Under the pieces are notes generated by a model. It was not told the origin of the DNA. It saw only the letters and a program-made list of their open reading frames with translations, and searched no databases. From Pseudomonas promysalinigenes (GTDB lineage: Bacteria > Pseudomonadota > Gammaproteobacteria > Pseudomonadales > Pseudomonadaceae): DNA of 64,000 bases. Every line of letters starts with the position of its first letter. The first letter of the stretch is position 1. Shown here piece after piece: positions 9,584 through 19,348 of the stretch. The translations under genes and the position numbers were made by a program. The stretch spans positions 930,001 to 994,000 of the forward strand of contig NZ_CP077094.1 in assembly GCF_014269025.2 (NCBI RefSeq). Direction: 5' to 3'.

Positions 9584-11131
9584 TCAAGGCTGCTCGGTGG
9601 CCGAGTTATTCACCGCAACCTGCTTTCCCCGGCCCGCCTCCTGCCACCAGTGCAGCGCGATCAGAATCAGCGTGGGCACCCCGAGTAGGGCGGTGATCAG
9701 GAAGAAGTCATGATAACCATACTTTTCCACCATCACCCCCGAATAACCGCCGATCAGGCGTGGCAGCAGCAGCATGATCGAGCTGAGCAGCGCGTATTGG
9801 GTGGCCGAGAACTTCAGGTTGGTGAGGCTCGAAAGGTAAGCGACGAACGCTGAGGTGGCCAAGCCGGAGCTGAAGTTGTCCAGCGAAATGGTCACTACCA
9901 GCATTTCCAGATTCGGCCCCATGTCGGCCAGCATCAGGAACAGAATGTTGGTAGCAGCCGATGCGGCACCGCCGATGAACAAAATGGGCAGGATGCCGAA
10001 GCGCACGATCAGCAAGCCACCCACCCCGGCGCCCACCAGGGTCATGATCAGGCCGAATACCTTGCTGACGCTGGCGATTTCATCCTTGGTGAAGCCCATG
10101 TCGATGTAGAACACGTTGGCCATCACCCCCATCACCGTGTCCGACATGCGATAGGTGGCGATCAGCCCCAGCAGCAACAAGGCCTGCCAACGGTAGCGCG
10201 TGATGAAGTCGTGAACCGGCGTCAGCACCGGAGCCAGGCCGCGGCGGCCGAGGCTCGAGAGGCAGGCCCAGGTCAGCAGCACATAGAGGATCAGGCGCAG
10301 GAACGCACGGTCTTCCAGCAACAGGTCAAGGGGGGTCGCGTCCCCGGAGATCACACTCGACCACCCGGTGTTGAACATCTGTGTGAAGCTGGCCGGCACC
10401 GACACCAGTAGGATGATCAGCACGAATACCGAAGCCATCTGATGCATCAAGCCATAGCGCGCGGCCGATAACTGAGTGCGCAGTGGCACCGGTGGCTCAC
10501 GCATTACCAGGGTGGTGAACAGCGCCGGCAGCATCATCACCCCGAACAGCACGTAAGTGCCCGCCCAGGCCTTGTGCAGGTAGCTGAAGCCAGTTGAGCC
10601 GAACCATTCTGCAAAGAACAGTGCACCGGCTGTGGCAAGCAGGGCAGCTACCCGGTAGCCGGCCATGTAGCTCGCGGCCAGGGCAGCTTGGCGCTGATCG
10701 TCGGCGATCTCCAGCCGATAGGCGTCCACCGCGATGTCCTGGGTGGCTGAGGCGAAGGCCACCAGTACGGCCAGCGCGATGAGCCAGGACAGGTGCTGTT
10801 GCGGGTCGCACAGGCTCATGCCGATCAGGCCGATCACGATCAGCGATTGCGACAGCAACAGCCACGAACGTCGCCGCCCCAAGCCGCCGAGCAATGGCAG
10901 GCGCCATTGGTCGAGCAAGGGTGACCATACCCATTTGAAGGCATAGGCCAGGCCGATCAGGCTGGCGTAGCCAATGGTTTCGCGGGCTACGCCAGCTTCG
11001 CGCAGCCACACCGACAGCGTGGAGAACACCAGCATGTAAGGCAGGCCAGCCGCGAAACCGAGCAGCAAAAGTACCAAGGTAGACGGGCTGGCATAGGCAG
11101 CGAGCGCAGCGCGCCAGGTTTTACGGGGCAT
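9584..11131 (-). CDS. ampG: AmpG family muropeptide MFS transporter
   Basis: 515 residues with about 14 hydrophobic segments. The start (SPSTLVLLLLGFAAGLPYMLVFSTLSVWLREAG) and the motifs AYAFKWVWSPLLDQ and GLATSAFVAYLSSLTN are typical of AmpG permeases, which import GlcNAc-anhydroMurNAc peptides from the periplasm for peptidoglycan recycling and, in many Pseudomonas, feed AmpR/AmpC induction. The C-terminus contains a further hydrophobic stretch (FFLITALLGVPTLILIALHWW). The ATG at 11131 is preceded on the minus strand by GAGGCAG about 12 nt upstream. Just upstream on the same strand is the alkyltransferase-like gene. Confidence 0.9.
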   Translation of the reverse strand: MPRKTWRAALAAYASPSTLVLLLLGFAAGLPYMLVFSTLSVWLREAGVARETIGYASLIGLAYAFKWVWSPLLDQWRLPLLGGLGRRRSWLLLSQSLIVIGLIGMSLCDPQQHLSWLIALAVLVAFASATQDIAVDAYRLEIADDQRQAALAASYMAGYRVAALLATAGALFFAEWFGSTGFSYLHKAWAGTYVLFGVMMLPALFTTLVMREPPVPLRTQLSAARYGLMHQMASVFVLIILLVSVPASFTQMFNTGWSSVISGDATPLDLLLEDRAFLRLILYVLLTWACLSSLGRRGLAPVLTPVHDFITRYRWQALLLLGLIATYRMSDTVMGVMANVFYIDMGFTKDEIASVSKVFGLIMTLVGAGVGGLLIVRFGILPILFIGGAASAATNILFLMLADMGPNLEMLVVTISLDNFSSGLATSAFVAYLSSLTNLKFSATQYALLSSIMLLLPRLIGGYSGVMVEKYGYHDFFLITALLGVPTLILIALHWWQEAGRGKQVAVNNSATEQP

Positions 11132-11174
11132 GGGCCAATATCTGCCTCAAAATTGCGAAAACAAAGCGCGCACT

Positions 11175-11528
11175 CTAACCGCTGTGCTCCATCGGGCGCC
11201 AGCCATGGCGCGTCATATCCACACGATTATTGGCTACATTGACGCCCTCCGCGCGTAGTCTGGCCCGCTGTTCATCCCCCGAGGGCGTTCCCTGCGCCAG
11301 GCTCAGGCGCCCGCCTGCGCCAAGCACGCGGTGCCAGGGCAGTCGGCTATCGGCTGGCAACTGCCCAAGTGTGCGCCCCACCCAACGCGCCGCACGGCCA
11401 AGCCCCGCCAGCTCGGCAAGTTGGCCATAGCTCACGACTTTGCCCTCCGGCACTTGGCCAAGGACGGAATACAACGCCGTTCGTCGGGCTGCAGGGGACG
11501 CCAAAGTGACGTCGAATTCGTCAGACAT
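11175..11528 (-). CDS. Alkyltransferase-like (ATL/MGMT-family) DNA base-flipping protein
   Basis: 117 residues with only the C-terminal, DNA-binding half of O6-methylguanine methyltransferase: VSYGQLAELAG, helix-turn-helix ARWVGRTLGQLP, and PWHRVLGAGG. The catalytic Cys of PCHR is replaced by Trp65, the hallmark of ATL proteins, which bind O6-alkylguanine, flip it out and recruit nucleotide excision repair instead of removing the alkyl group. Start ATG at 11528. It lies 43 bp upstream of ampG on the same strand and could be co-transcribed with it. Confidence 0.9.
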   Translation of the reverse strand: MSDEFDVTLASPAARRTALYSVLGQVPEGKVVSYGQLAELAGLGRAARWVGRTLGQLPADSRLPWHRVLGAGGRLSLAQGTPSGDEQRARLRAEGVNVANNRVDMTRHGWRPMEHSG

Positions 11529-11680
11529 CCCAACGGCTCTGGCCTGGAATGAAACCGGACGAGTGGTTAGGGCAAATGAGAGTTGAACTCAATGGCATTC
11601 TCCTGGGTCTGTGCTTGCTCTGACCGCCAGCATCCGGATAATGCCCGGCTTTTTCGACAAATCGAACCCATATTGCGCTT

Positions 11681-12691
11681 ATGTACTCTAGATCGCTGCT
11701 GTGCTTGTTGACCGCTGCCGTGTGCGTTACCCCGGCGATGGCAGATACTGTTTGGATGAAGAACGGGGACCGCCTCTCCGGCAAGATCAAGGTATTCGAT
11801 GGCGGCAAGCTGCTGTTGCAAACGCCCTATGGCGGCTCCATCGCCCTGGATTGGAAGCAAGTTAAAACTCTGGAAAGCGATCAAGAGTTGCTGGTCAAGC
11901 AGGATGCCTATAACGGTGAAAAGGCCAAATCCCTGAAGGCTGCCGAACCAGGCAAGGTCACCCTGGCCAATGGCGAAGCGCCAAAAACGGTAGAGCTTGC
12001 CAGTATCGAGCAGATCATGAAGCCCAAGCCTATGGTCGAGGACCTGATCTGGAAGGGTAATGTCGACGTAGCCTTGGACTACAAGCGCGCCGAGAACGAC
12101 ACCGACGACTACGATATCGGTTTCAAGACCACGGCCCGCCATGGCCGCTGGCGGCACAACGCCGAAGGTGAGTACAACCGCGAGACCAAGGACGACGTCA
12201 CCACCACCGACAACTGGAGCGCCGAGTACGCACTTGACCGCTTCTTGACCGAGAAGTGGTTCTGGCAGGGGCGTCTTGAATACAAGCGCGACCACGTCGA
12301 AGACCTTGCTCGCCAGCGTACGGTCGGTACTGGCCCGGGCTATCAGTTCTGGGACGACGAACTGGGCGCGTTCTCCCTGGGCTCGCTGATCAACCGAACC
12401 GACTTCGAATACCAGGATGGTGGCAAGGACAACTTCTACTCGGCAGCGGTGAAGTGGGACTATACCCGCTACCTGATCGGCAAGAATGTCCAGCTGTTCA
12501 CCAATGGCGAGCTGGCCAAGCCGTTGGGCGGTGTGGCCGACTACTCGCTGGATGCCGAAGTAGGGCTGCGCTACAAGGTCACCGAATGGGCGTCGCTCAA
12601 CCTCAAGGCGGAGCGGGACATCATTACCGGCACCCGCGAGAGCAACCTGGACAAGACTCGTTATACCGCAGGTTTCGGCGTGACCTGGTAA
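11681..12691 (+). CDS. DUF481 family outer-membrane beta-barrel protein (YdiY-like)
   Basis: 336 residues. A Sec signal peptide (hydrophobic residues 5-20, cleavage after AMA) is followed by a soluble N-terminal domain (DTVWMKNGDRLSGKIKVFDGG...) and, from ~residue 120, alternating aromatic/charged beta strands ending in TAGFGVTW with terminal Trp, typical of an outer-membrane barrel. DUF481 proteins are salt-induced outer-membrane proteins of unknown role. The ribosome site before the ATG is weak. No partner gene is evident. Confidence 0.82.
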   Translation: MYSRSLLCLLTAAVCVTPAMADTVWMKNGDRLSGKIKVFDGGKLLLQTPYGGSIALDWKQVKTLESDQELLVKQDAYNGEKAKSLKAAEPGKVTLANGEAPKTVELASIEQIMKPKPMVEDLIWKGNVDVALDYKRAENDTDDYDIGFKTTARHGRWRHNAEGEYNRETKDDVTTTDNWSAEYALDRFLTEKWFWQGRLEYKRDHVEDLARQRTVGTGPGYQFWDDELGAFSLGSLINRTDFEYQDGGKDNFYSAAVKWDYTRYLIGKNVQLFTNGELAKPLGGVADYSLDAEVGLRYKVTEWASLNLKAERDIITGTRESNLDKTRYTAGFGVTW

Positions 12692-12727
12692 GCCTGGCCG
12701 AGCGGCGGCACCATTGGCAGTGGCGGG

Positions 12728-12746
12728 GATAATGCTTATCGTGTTG
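12728..12746. promoter_or_regulatory. Fur-box-like sequence before the HugZ-type gene
   Basis: GATAATGCTTATCGTGTTG matches the classical 19-bp Fur consensus (GATAATGATAATCATTATC) at 13 positions and contains the perfect inverted repeat GATAA-TGC-TTATC. It ends 30 bases before the chosen GTG start. GATAAT could also serve as a -10 element, which would put the operator on the promoter. Confidence 0.5.
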
Positions 12747-12776
12747 CATCAACCCCGCCATCAGGAGCCGCCTTCA

Positions 12777-13508
12777 GTGAGTACCAACGCCATCCGCCCC
12801 GCTCGGGAGCTGTTGCTCAAAGAATACCGCGGCGTGCTGTCGACCCATTCCAAGTCCATGCCGGGCTATCCGTTCGGTTCGGTGGTGCCGTACTGCCTGG
12901 ATGCTCAGGGCAATCCGCTGATACTCATCAGTCGCATCGCCCAGCATACGCACAACCTGCAAAACGATGCCAAGTGCTCGCTGCTGGTGGGTGAGCGTGA
13001 GGCTGAGGATGTACAGGCAGTCGGCAGGCTGACGGTGATGGCCCAAGCGCATAAATTGAACGACGAAGCGGCAATCGAAGCAGCGGCCCAGCGCTATTAC
13101 CGCTATTTCCCCGATGCTGCCGATTACCACAAGGCTCACGATTTCGACTTCTGGGTATTGCAGCCGGTACGTCACCGCTACATCGGTGGCTTCGGCGCTA
13201 TCCACTGGCTCGATCAGGTCACCCTTGCCAACCCCTTTGCGGGTAAGGCCGAGGCCAGCATGGTCGAGCACATGAACAGCGACCATGCCAATGCCATTGC
13301 CCATTATGTAGAGCTCAGTGGCCTGCCACGCGGTGTACCAGCGCAATTGGTGGGCGTCGACAGCGAAGGGATGCACCTGCGCATCGGCCAGGCGGTCTAC
13401 TGGCTCGCCTTCCCAACAATCTGCAACACGCCGACACAAGTGCGTGAAGCCTTGGTTTTGCTGGCGCGCGCTGACCAATGGCCGGCTGCGACTGAGGTCG
13501 AGGCTTGA
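12777..13508 (+). CDS. HugZ family haem-utilization protein (split-barrel + DUF2470)
   Basis: 243 residues. N-terminal pyridoxamine-phosphate-oxidase-like split barrel (LSTHSKSMPGYPFGSVVPYCLD...LISRIAQHTHNLQNDAKCSLLVG) and C-terminal DUF2470 domain (MVEHMNSDHANAIAHYVE). HugZ/HutZ members bind haem and take part in iron release from haem in the cytoplasm; similar domains also occur in general FMN proteins, so haem is inferred. Start chosen at GTG 12777 because AGGAG lies 9 nt upstream; the frame opens earlier at 12714 but without a ribosome site. The Fur-like box upstream supports an iron role. Confidence 0.82.
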   Translation: MSTNAIRPARELLLKEYRGVLSTHSKSMPGYPFGSVVPYCLDAQGNPLILISRIAQHTHNLQNDAKCSLLVGEREAEDVQAVGRLTVMAQAHKLNDEAAIEAAAQRYYRYFPDAADYHKAHDFDFWVLQPVRHRYIGGFGAIHWLDQVTLANPFAGKAEASMVEHMNSDHANAIAHYVELSGLPRGVPAQLVGVDSEGMHLRIGQAVYWLAFPTICNTPTQVREALVLLARADQWPAATEVEA

Positions 13509-13575
13509 AATTGCGAGCTGACGCATCCATCTGGAGGTCTTAGGGGAAGGGTTTCTTCCAACGAGGAATGCTTTG

Positions 13576-14037
13576 ATGCGTGCTTTTTTATTGCTGTTTC
13601 TGTTGTTCCCGGTGCTTGAGCTGTTTGTCTTCGTCAAAGTCAGCGCCGCGATCGGCTTCTTTCCGGCGCTGCTGTTGATCATCGCCGGCTCCGCCCTGGG
13701 TGTGCTGGTGATGCGAGTGGCTGGCTTGGCCACCGCCCTGCGTGCCCGGGAAAGCCTGCAGCGCGGCGAATTGCCCGCTGAGGACATGTTCCAGGGCTTG
13801 ATGCTGGCTGTCGGTGGTGGGCTGTTGTTGCTGCCAGGTTTCATCAGTGACGTACTGGGCCTGCTGTGCCTGCTGCCGTTCACTCGCCATTTGGCAGCCC
13901 GCAAGCTGCGCGAGCGGGCCCAGGCCCAAGCCATGCGCCAACGGGCGTTTCAGGACGACCCGTTTCAGGCGCAGCCGCGCGACGGCGGACATCGCCCGAA
14001 CGTGATCGAAGGCGAATACGAGCGCCGCGACAAGTAA
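13576..14037 (+). CDS. fxsA: FxsA family membrane protein
   Basis: 153 residues with hydrophobic segments at about 1-20, 25-50 and 75-100, then a charged cytoplasmic tail. The start (MRAFLLLFLLFPVLELFVFVKVSAAIG) and LPGFISDVLGLLCLLPFTR are FxsA signatures. In E. coli FxsA overproduction relieves exclusion of phage T7 by the F plasmid; its normal role is unknown. ATG at 13576, GAGGA 8 nt upstream. It lies directly upstream of groESL, the usual enterobacterial and pseudomonad neighbour, but a terminator separates them. Confidence 0.92.
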   Translation: MRAFLLLFLLFPVLELFVFVKVSAAIGFFPALLLIIAGSALGVLVMRVAGLATALRARESLQRGELPAEDMFQGLMLAVGGGLLLLPGFISDVLGLLCLLPFTRHLAARKLRERAQAQAMRQRAFQDDPFQAQPRDGGHRPNVIEGEYERRDK

Positions 14038-14054
14038 TCAGACCTGTCACCTGC

Positions 14055-14083
14055 GGGGCCGCATCAGCGGCCCCGTTGTTTTA
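14055..14083 (+). terminator. Intrinsic terminator of fxsA
   Basis: Perfect stem GGGGCCGC/GCGGCCCC, loop ATCA (14055-14074), followed by GTTGTTTTAT. Confidence 0.85.
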
Positions 14084-14113
14084 TAGCCTGCTGAAAAAAT
14101 TTGCATACCAAGC

Positions 14114-14141
14114 CTTGTAATTGAATATGGCGGCCTTATGT
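14114..14141 (+). promoter_or_regulatory. Sigma-32 (RpoH) type promoter of groESL
   Basis: CTTGTAA (14114-14120), 13-bp spacer, CCTTATGT (14134-14141), close to the RpoH consensus CTTGAAA-N(12-15)-CCCCATnT. It leaves a 5' leader of about 140 nt containing hairpins CTGGTG/CACCAG (14162-14177) and GCCGGT/ACCGGC (14240-14257). Confidence 0.7.
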
Positions 14142-14289
14142 ATGTGGTCACCGCAAGGTTACTGGTGAAAACACCAGACATGACACAGGTGGTTCGCCGT
14201 TGGCGGGCCCCTACCGGCAACGCCGGACTGCATCAACCCGCCGGTGTCGATACCGGCCGATGAAAACCACAATTTGGGAGAGATCGACA

Positions 14290-14583
14290 ATGAAGCTTCG
14301 TCCTCTGCATGACCGCGTAGTCATCCGTCGCAGCGAAGAAGAATCGAAAACCGCTGGCGGTATCGTCCTGCCGGGTTCGGCCGCTGAAAAACCAAACCGC
14401 GGCGAAGTCGTTGCTGTTGGCACCGGTCGCGTTCTGGAAAACGGCGAAGTACGTGCACTGGCCGTCAAGGTCGGTGACAAAGTGGTATTCGGCCCTTACT
14501 CGGGCAGCAACACCGTGAAAGTCGATGGCGAAGACCTGCTGGTCATGGCTGAGAACGAAATCCTCGCCGTTATCGAAGGCTGA
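14290..14583 (+). CDS. groES: Co-chaperonin GroES
   Basis: 97 residues, full length. N-terminus [20 protein letters not shown] and the mobile loop [18 protein letters not shown] are GroES hallmarks; the heptamer caps GroEL in the cytoplasm. The ATG at 14290 follows GGGAGAG 7 nt upstream. The 49-bp gap to groEL without a terminator makes a groESL operon, driven by the sigma-32-like promoter. Confidence 0.98.
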   Translation: MKLRPLHDRVVIRRSEEESKTAGGIVLPGSAAEKPNRGEVVAVGTGRVLENGEVRALAVKVGDKVVFGPYSGSNTVKVDGEDLLVMAENEILAVIEG

Positions 14584-14626
14584 TTTCCCCCGACTTCCCG
14601 TTACTCCAAAGATTTTCAAGGATTAA

Positions 14627-16273
<1,647 letters not shown>

Positions 16274-16297
16274 GCCAGCCTTACCCCCTGCACCATG

Positions 16298-16330
16298 AAA
16301 GCCCCGGTTCGAGAGAACCGGGGCTTTTTT
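16298..16330 (+). terminator. Intrinsic terminator of groESL
   Basis: Perfect 13-bp stem (16298-16310 with 16315-16327), GAGA loop, T6 at 16325-16330. Confidence 0.95.
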
Positions 16331-16366
16331 GTGTGCGATGGGAATATGCCGCCAGGCGGCTTTGCG

Positions 16367-17095
16367 TCAGGCCAGGCGCTGTTCGCTGGCAGGTACTTGA
16401 GCCGGGTTTCTGCGGTACAGCACCAGATAATAAGAACCCAAGCCGATCAACCAGCAGAAAACCGCCGTCCACACGTTGTGCGACAGGAAATGCGCGCCCT
16501 GCAGCATCCTGCCCAAGCCCAGCGTGGAGCCTGCCACCAGGGCCAGGCAGAAGGCGGCGCGCGCCAGTTTTGGCTTGCGATCACGCAGCATGAAAAACAG
16601 GCCAAACAGGCAAAAACCGGTGGCCGCATGCCCACCCGGCCAGCACAGCCCCGGCTTGTCGGTGGCCGGGCGGTGTTCCAGCAGCTTGCTGTACGTTTCG
16701 GTGCCACCGAACTGAGTCAGGCTCCAAGGGCATTGCACCTGAGTCACCTTCTTCAGCGGGGTAACGAAGGCGGTCGACAGCCCAAGCGCCAATACCAGGC
16801 AACCCAGCTCGCGGCGCCAGCCGAACAGGCGTTTGAAGAAGAAGCTGCAGCCGAACGCGGCCAGCGAAATCAGCCCAAGCAGTATGACGCCCTGCTTGAC
16901 CCGGTCATGCATGACGGTTTCCAGCAGGTAGCTGTGACGGCCTATGAACTGCCCGGCGGCGGGGTCGAAGAACAGGTTGGCGATATCCATGTCGATCGAA
17001 GTCAGCTCCAGCAGGAGCAAAGCCACGGCGACCGCTACTGGTACGCCAAGGTACAGCCAGAGATTGATCGGGCGCGAACGCGTGCGTTGTTGCAT
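16367..17095 (-). CDS. PAP2 family membrane phosphatase/phosphotransferase (probable ColR target)
   Basis: 242 residues with about six membrane helices. The three PAP2 motifs are present in a divergent form: K-x6-CPW (VTQVQCPWSLTQFGG, Cys where the usual RP arginine sits), PGGH in place of PSGH, and LGRMLQGAHFLSHNVW with the catalytic histidine. This subfamily (COG3907-like) is uncharacterised; related enzymes act on lipid A or undecaprenyl/lipid phosphates at the periplasmic face. ATG at 17095 with GGAG 5 nt upstream; longer frames to 17398 run into colR. It is divergent from colR, and a perfect match to the published ColR box lies 67 bp upstream, so envelope-stress control is likely. Confidence 0.88.
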   Translation of the reverse strand: MQQRTRSRPINLWLYLGVPVAVAVALLLLELTSIDMDIANLFFDPAAGQFIGRHSYLLETVMHDRVKQGVILLGLISLAAFGCSFFFKRLFGWRRELGCLVLALGLSTAFVTPLKKVTQVQCPWSLTQFGGTETYSKLLEHRPATDKPGLCWPGGHAATGFCLFGLFFMLRDRKPKLARAAFCLALVAGSTLGLGRMLQGAHFLSHNVWTAVFCWLIGLGSYYLVLYRRNPAQVPASEQRLA

Positions 17096-17162
17096 GACGA
17101 CTCCAGGGATAAAAAGACCGGGCATTGTCAGGCGGGCGCTATGCTCTGTCCGTGAAGGATCA

Positions 17163-17178
17163 GTGAAAAAACTGTCAA
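17163..17178 (-). promoter_or_regulatory. ColR-binding-site-like sequence upstream of the PAP2 gene
   Basis: On the minus strand TTGACAGTTTTTTCAC fits every defined position of the ColR consensus as I remember it for P. putida, YYNASNNYTTTTTCAC. It ends 67 bp before the PAP2 ATG and lies in the PAP2-colR divergent region, so it could also affect colR. Confidence 0.7.
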
Positions 17179-17274
17179 GTTCGCTGAATTTGACCAAGGG
17201 CTGGTACAGTCCCGACGATGGCCTTAAGCTGCGCCTGCCGCGCACCCAAGCGAAGCGCCGCACAGGAGAACCCG

Positions 17275-17958
17275 ATGCGTATTCTTTTGGTTGAAGACAA
17301 CCGCGATATTCTGGCCAACCTTGCCGATTACCTGGGCATGAAGGGCTACACCGTCGACTGCGCCCAGGACGGCCTGTCGGGCCTGCACCTGGCTGCAACC
17401 GAGCATTACGACCTGATTGTGCTGGACATCATGCTACCGGGGATCGATGGTTATACCCTGTGCAAGCGCCTGCGTGAGGACGCCCGCCGTGACACCCCGG
17501 TGATCATGCTGACCGCCCGAGACCAGCTGGACGATCGCTTGCAGGGTTTCCGCTCCGGTGCCGATGATTACCTGCTCAAGCCTTTTGCACTCTCCGAGCT
17601 GGCTGCACGCATCGAAGCGGTGCTGCGCCGAGCCCAGGGCGGTGGGCGGCGGACCCTGCAGGTTGCCGACTTGAGCTATGACCTCGACACCCTGGAAGTC
17701 ACCCGCCAAAGTCGCCTGCTCAAGCTCAACCCGGTCGGCTTGAAGCTGTTGGCAGTGCTGATGCAGAAAAGCCCGCACGTGCTGCGCCGCGAGGTGCTCG
17801 AAGAAGCGCTTTGGGGTGATGATTGCCCAGACAGCGACAGCCTGCGTAGCCATGTGCATCAGTTGCGCCAAGTGATCGACAAACCGTTCGACAAACCGCT
17901 GTTGCATACCGTCCATGGCGTCGGCTATCGCCTCGCCGAGGGCCGTGATGGAGTTTAA
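17275..17958 (+). CDS. colR: Response regulator ColR (OmpR family)
   Basis: 227 residues: receiver domain with acidic pocket E7-D8, phospho-acceptor Asp51 (DLIVLDIMLPG), Thr of MLTARD and Lys of LLKPF; winged-helix DNA-binding domain from ~125 (LKLNPVGLKLLAVLMQ...DSLRSHVHQLRQVID). ColR answers ColS and controls genes for LPS and membrane remodelling under excess zinc/iron and other envelope stress. ATG at 17275 with AGGAG 8 nt upstream. Identification rests on the partner kinase's metal-site residues and on the downstream warA-inaA genes. The stop overlaps the start of colS by 11 bases. Confidence 0.92.
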   Translation: MRILLVEDNRDILANLADYLGMKGYTVDCAQDGLSGLHLAATEHYDLIVLDIMLPGIDGYTLCKRLREDARRDTPVIMLTARDQLDDRLQGFRSGADDYLLKPFALSELAARIEAVLRRAQGGGRRTLQVADLSYDLDTLEVTRQSRLLKLNPVGLKLLAVLMQKSPHVLRREVLEEALWGDDCPDSDSLRSHVHQLRQVIDKPFDKPLLHTVHGVGYRLAEGRDGV

Positions 17959-19249
17959 GCAAAGCCTTGCCCAACGCATCATCATCGCCTTTGCGCTGAT
18001 GAGCGCACTGGTGGCAGGCGCCTTCGCCTTCGGGATCGTCGCCACCGTGCACCTGGTCGAGGAACGCCTCATTTCTTCGGTGCTCGGCGGTGACCTGCAG
18101 CGTTTGCTGCGTATGGACAGCATCAGCGATTGGAGCCACCGGCCAAGGCCCGACCAGTTGTTTTACTTCAGTGGCGGGCGCGATGATTTCGAGTTGCCCA
18201 AAGACCTGCGCCACCTCGACGCAGGGTTTCATGAGGTGTTTCGCGACCAGCTTTCCTACCATGCAATGGTCGAGATCGTCGATGGTCGGCGCTACGTGCT
18301 GCTGCAGGATCAAAGTGATTTCGAAGAGCGCGAGCGTGTACTGTTCGCTGTGGTGGTGGTGGGCTTCGTACTGAGCCTGGTACTGGCGGTGGTGCTCGGC
18401 TGGCTGCTTGCGCGCCGGGTGATGGCACCCGTTATCCGCTTGGCGCGGCAAGTTCGTCATCGCGATCAGTTGCTGGGCTTGGCCCCGCCCTTGGCACCCG
18501 ACTACGCCGCCGATGAAGTCGGCCAGTTGGCGGTTGCTTTCGACGATACCCTGGGCCGGCTGCGGGATGCGTTGACTCGTGAGCGCTTGTTCACCAGTGA
18601 TGTCAGCCATGAACTGCGCACGCCGTTGATGGTGCTGGCCACCTCGTGCGAACTGTTGATGGAAAACCCCAATCTGGACACGCGCTCGCGCAATCAGGTG
18701 GACCGCATTGCCCGTGCCACCGAAGAGATGCGCGAGCTGGTCAAGACCTTCCTGATGCTCGCGCGTGCCCAGCGTGATCAGGGGGCCGTGGCGTCTCAGG
18801 CCACGCTGTGTGAAGTCGCCGAAGACTTGATCGGGGTGTGGCGCGACACCATCGAGCAAAAAGGGCTGACGCTGCACTTCGACGGCCAGGCCAGCGCAGG
18901 GCCATTGCTGTACAACGCTACCTTCCTGCATTCGGTGATGGGCAACTTGCTGCGCAATGCTGCCCATTACACCGACAGTGGTTACATCCGTCTGACCCTC
19001 CAGGCCAATGGTTTCAGTGTCGAAGACAGTGGTGTAGGTATCCCGGAGGAGCAGCGCGAGGCAATGTTCAAGCCTTTCGTGCGTGGCGAGGAGCGGCGCG
19101 GTGAAGGCCTTGGCCTGGGCCTGTCGCTGGTGCAGCGGATCTGCGATGACCAAGGCTGGCGAGTGACATTGACCTCCACTGCACCGCACGGTTGCCGCTT
19201 CCAGGTGGATCTGAGCCAGAGCGCGGAAAAGACCGATCCATCGCAGTAA
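17948..19249 (+). CDS. colS: Sensor histidine kinase ColS
   Basis: 433 residues. Helix ~9-31, periplasmic sensor ~32-130, second helix ~132-155, HAMP, HisKA with His221 in SDVSHELRTP, HATPase with LLRNAAHYT, DSGVGIP and GLGLGLSLV. All residues that I recall as implicated in Zn2+/Fe3+ sensing by P. putida ColS are present at the same numbers: His35, Glu38, Glu96, His105, and the ExxE pair Glu126/Glu129. This is strong support for ColS rather than another QseC/PmrB-like kinase. Start at ATG 17948, overlapping colR. Confidence 0.94.
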   Translation: MEFKQSLAQRIIIAFALMSALVAGAFAFGIVATVHLVEERLISSVLGGDLQRLLRMDSISDWSHRPRPDQLFYFSGGRDDFELPKDLRHLDAGFHEVFRDQLSYHAMVEIVDGRRYVLLQDQSDFEERERVLFAVVVVGFVLSLVLAVVLGWLLARRVMAPVIRLARQVRHRDQLLGLAPPLAPDYAADEVGQLAVAFDDTLGRLRDALTRERLFTSDVSHELRTPLMVLATSCELLMENPNLDTRSRNQVDRIARATEEMRELVKTFLMLARAQRDQGAVASQATLCEVAEDLIGVWRDTIEQKGLTLHFDGQASAGPLLYNATFLHSVMGNLLRNAAHYTDSGYIRLTLQANGFSVEDSGVGIPEEQREAMFKPFVRGEERRGEGLGLGLSLVQRICDDQGWRVTLTSTAPHGCRFQVDLSQSAEKTDPSQ

Positions 19250-19275
19250 TAGGCTGAAACATCCTTAGCGGAGCA

Positions 19276-19291
19276 TGACGCTATTTTCACA
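19276..19291 (+). promoter_or_regulatory. ColR-binding-site-like sequence upstream of warA
   Basis: ATGACGCTATTTTCAC matches 11 of the 13 defined positions of the ColR consensus and ends 66 bp before the warA ATG, almost the same distance as the box at the PAP2 gene. Confidence 0.6.
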
Positions 19292-19301
19292 TCGGTATGA
19301 C

Positions 19302-19348
19302 CTGTTTCCAACGCCTTGCTGCCTAACGTGGGGCGCATTGGAAACAGG
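19302..19348 (+). promoter_or_regulatory. Leader hairpin that covers part of the warA ribosome site
   Basis: CCTGTTTCCAA (left arm, from ~19302) pairs perfectly with TTGGAAACAGG (19338-19348). The right arm includes AGG of the AGGAG ribosome site (19346-19350), 7 nt before the ATG. Such a stem could lower translation until opened. Confidence 0.5.
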
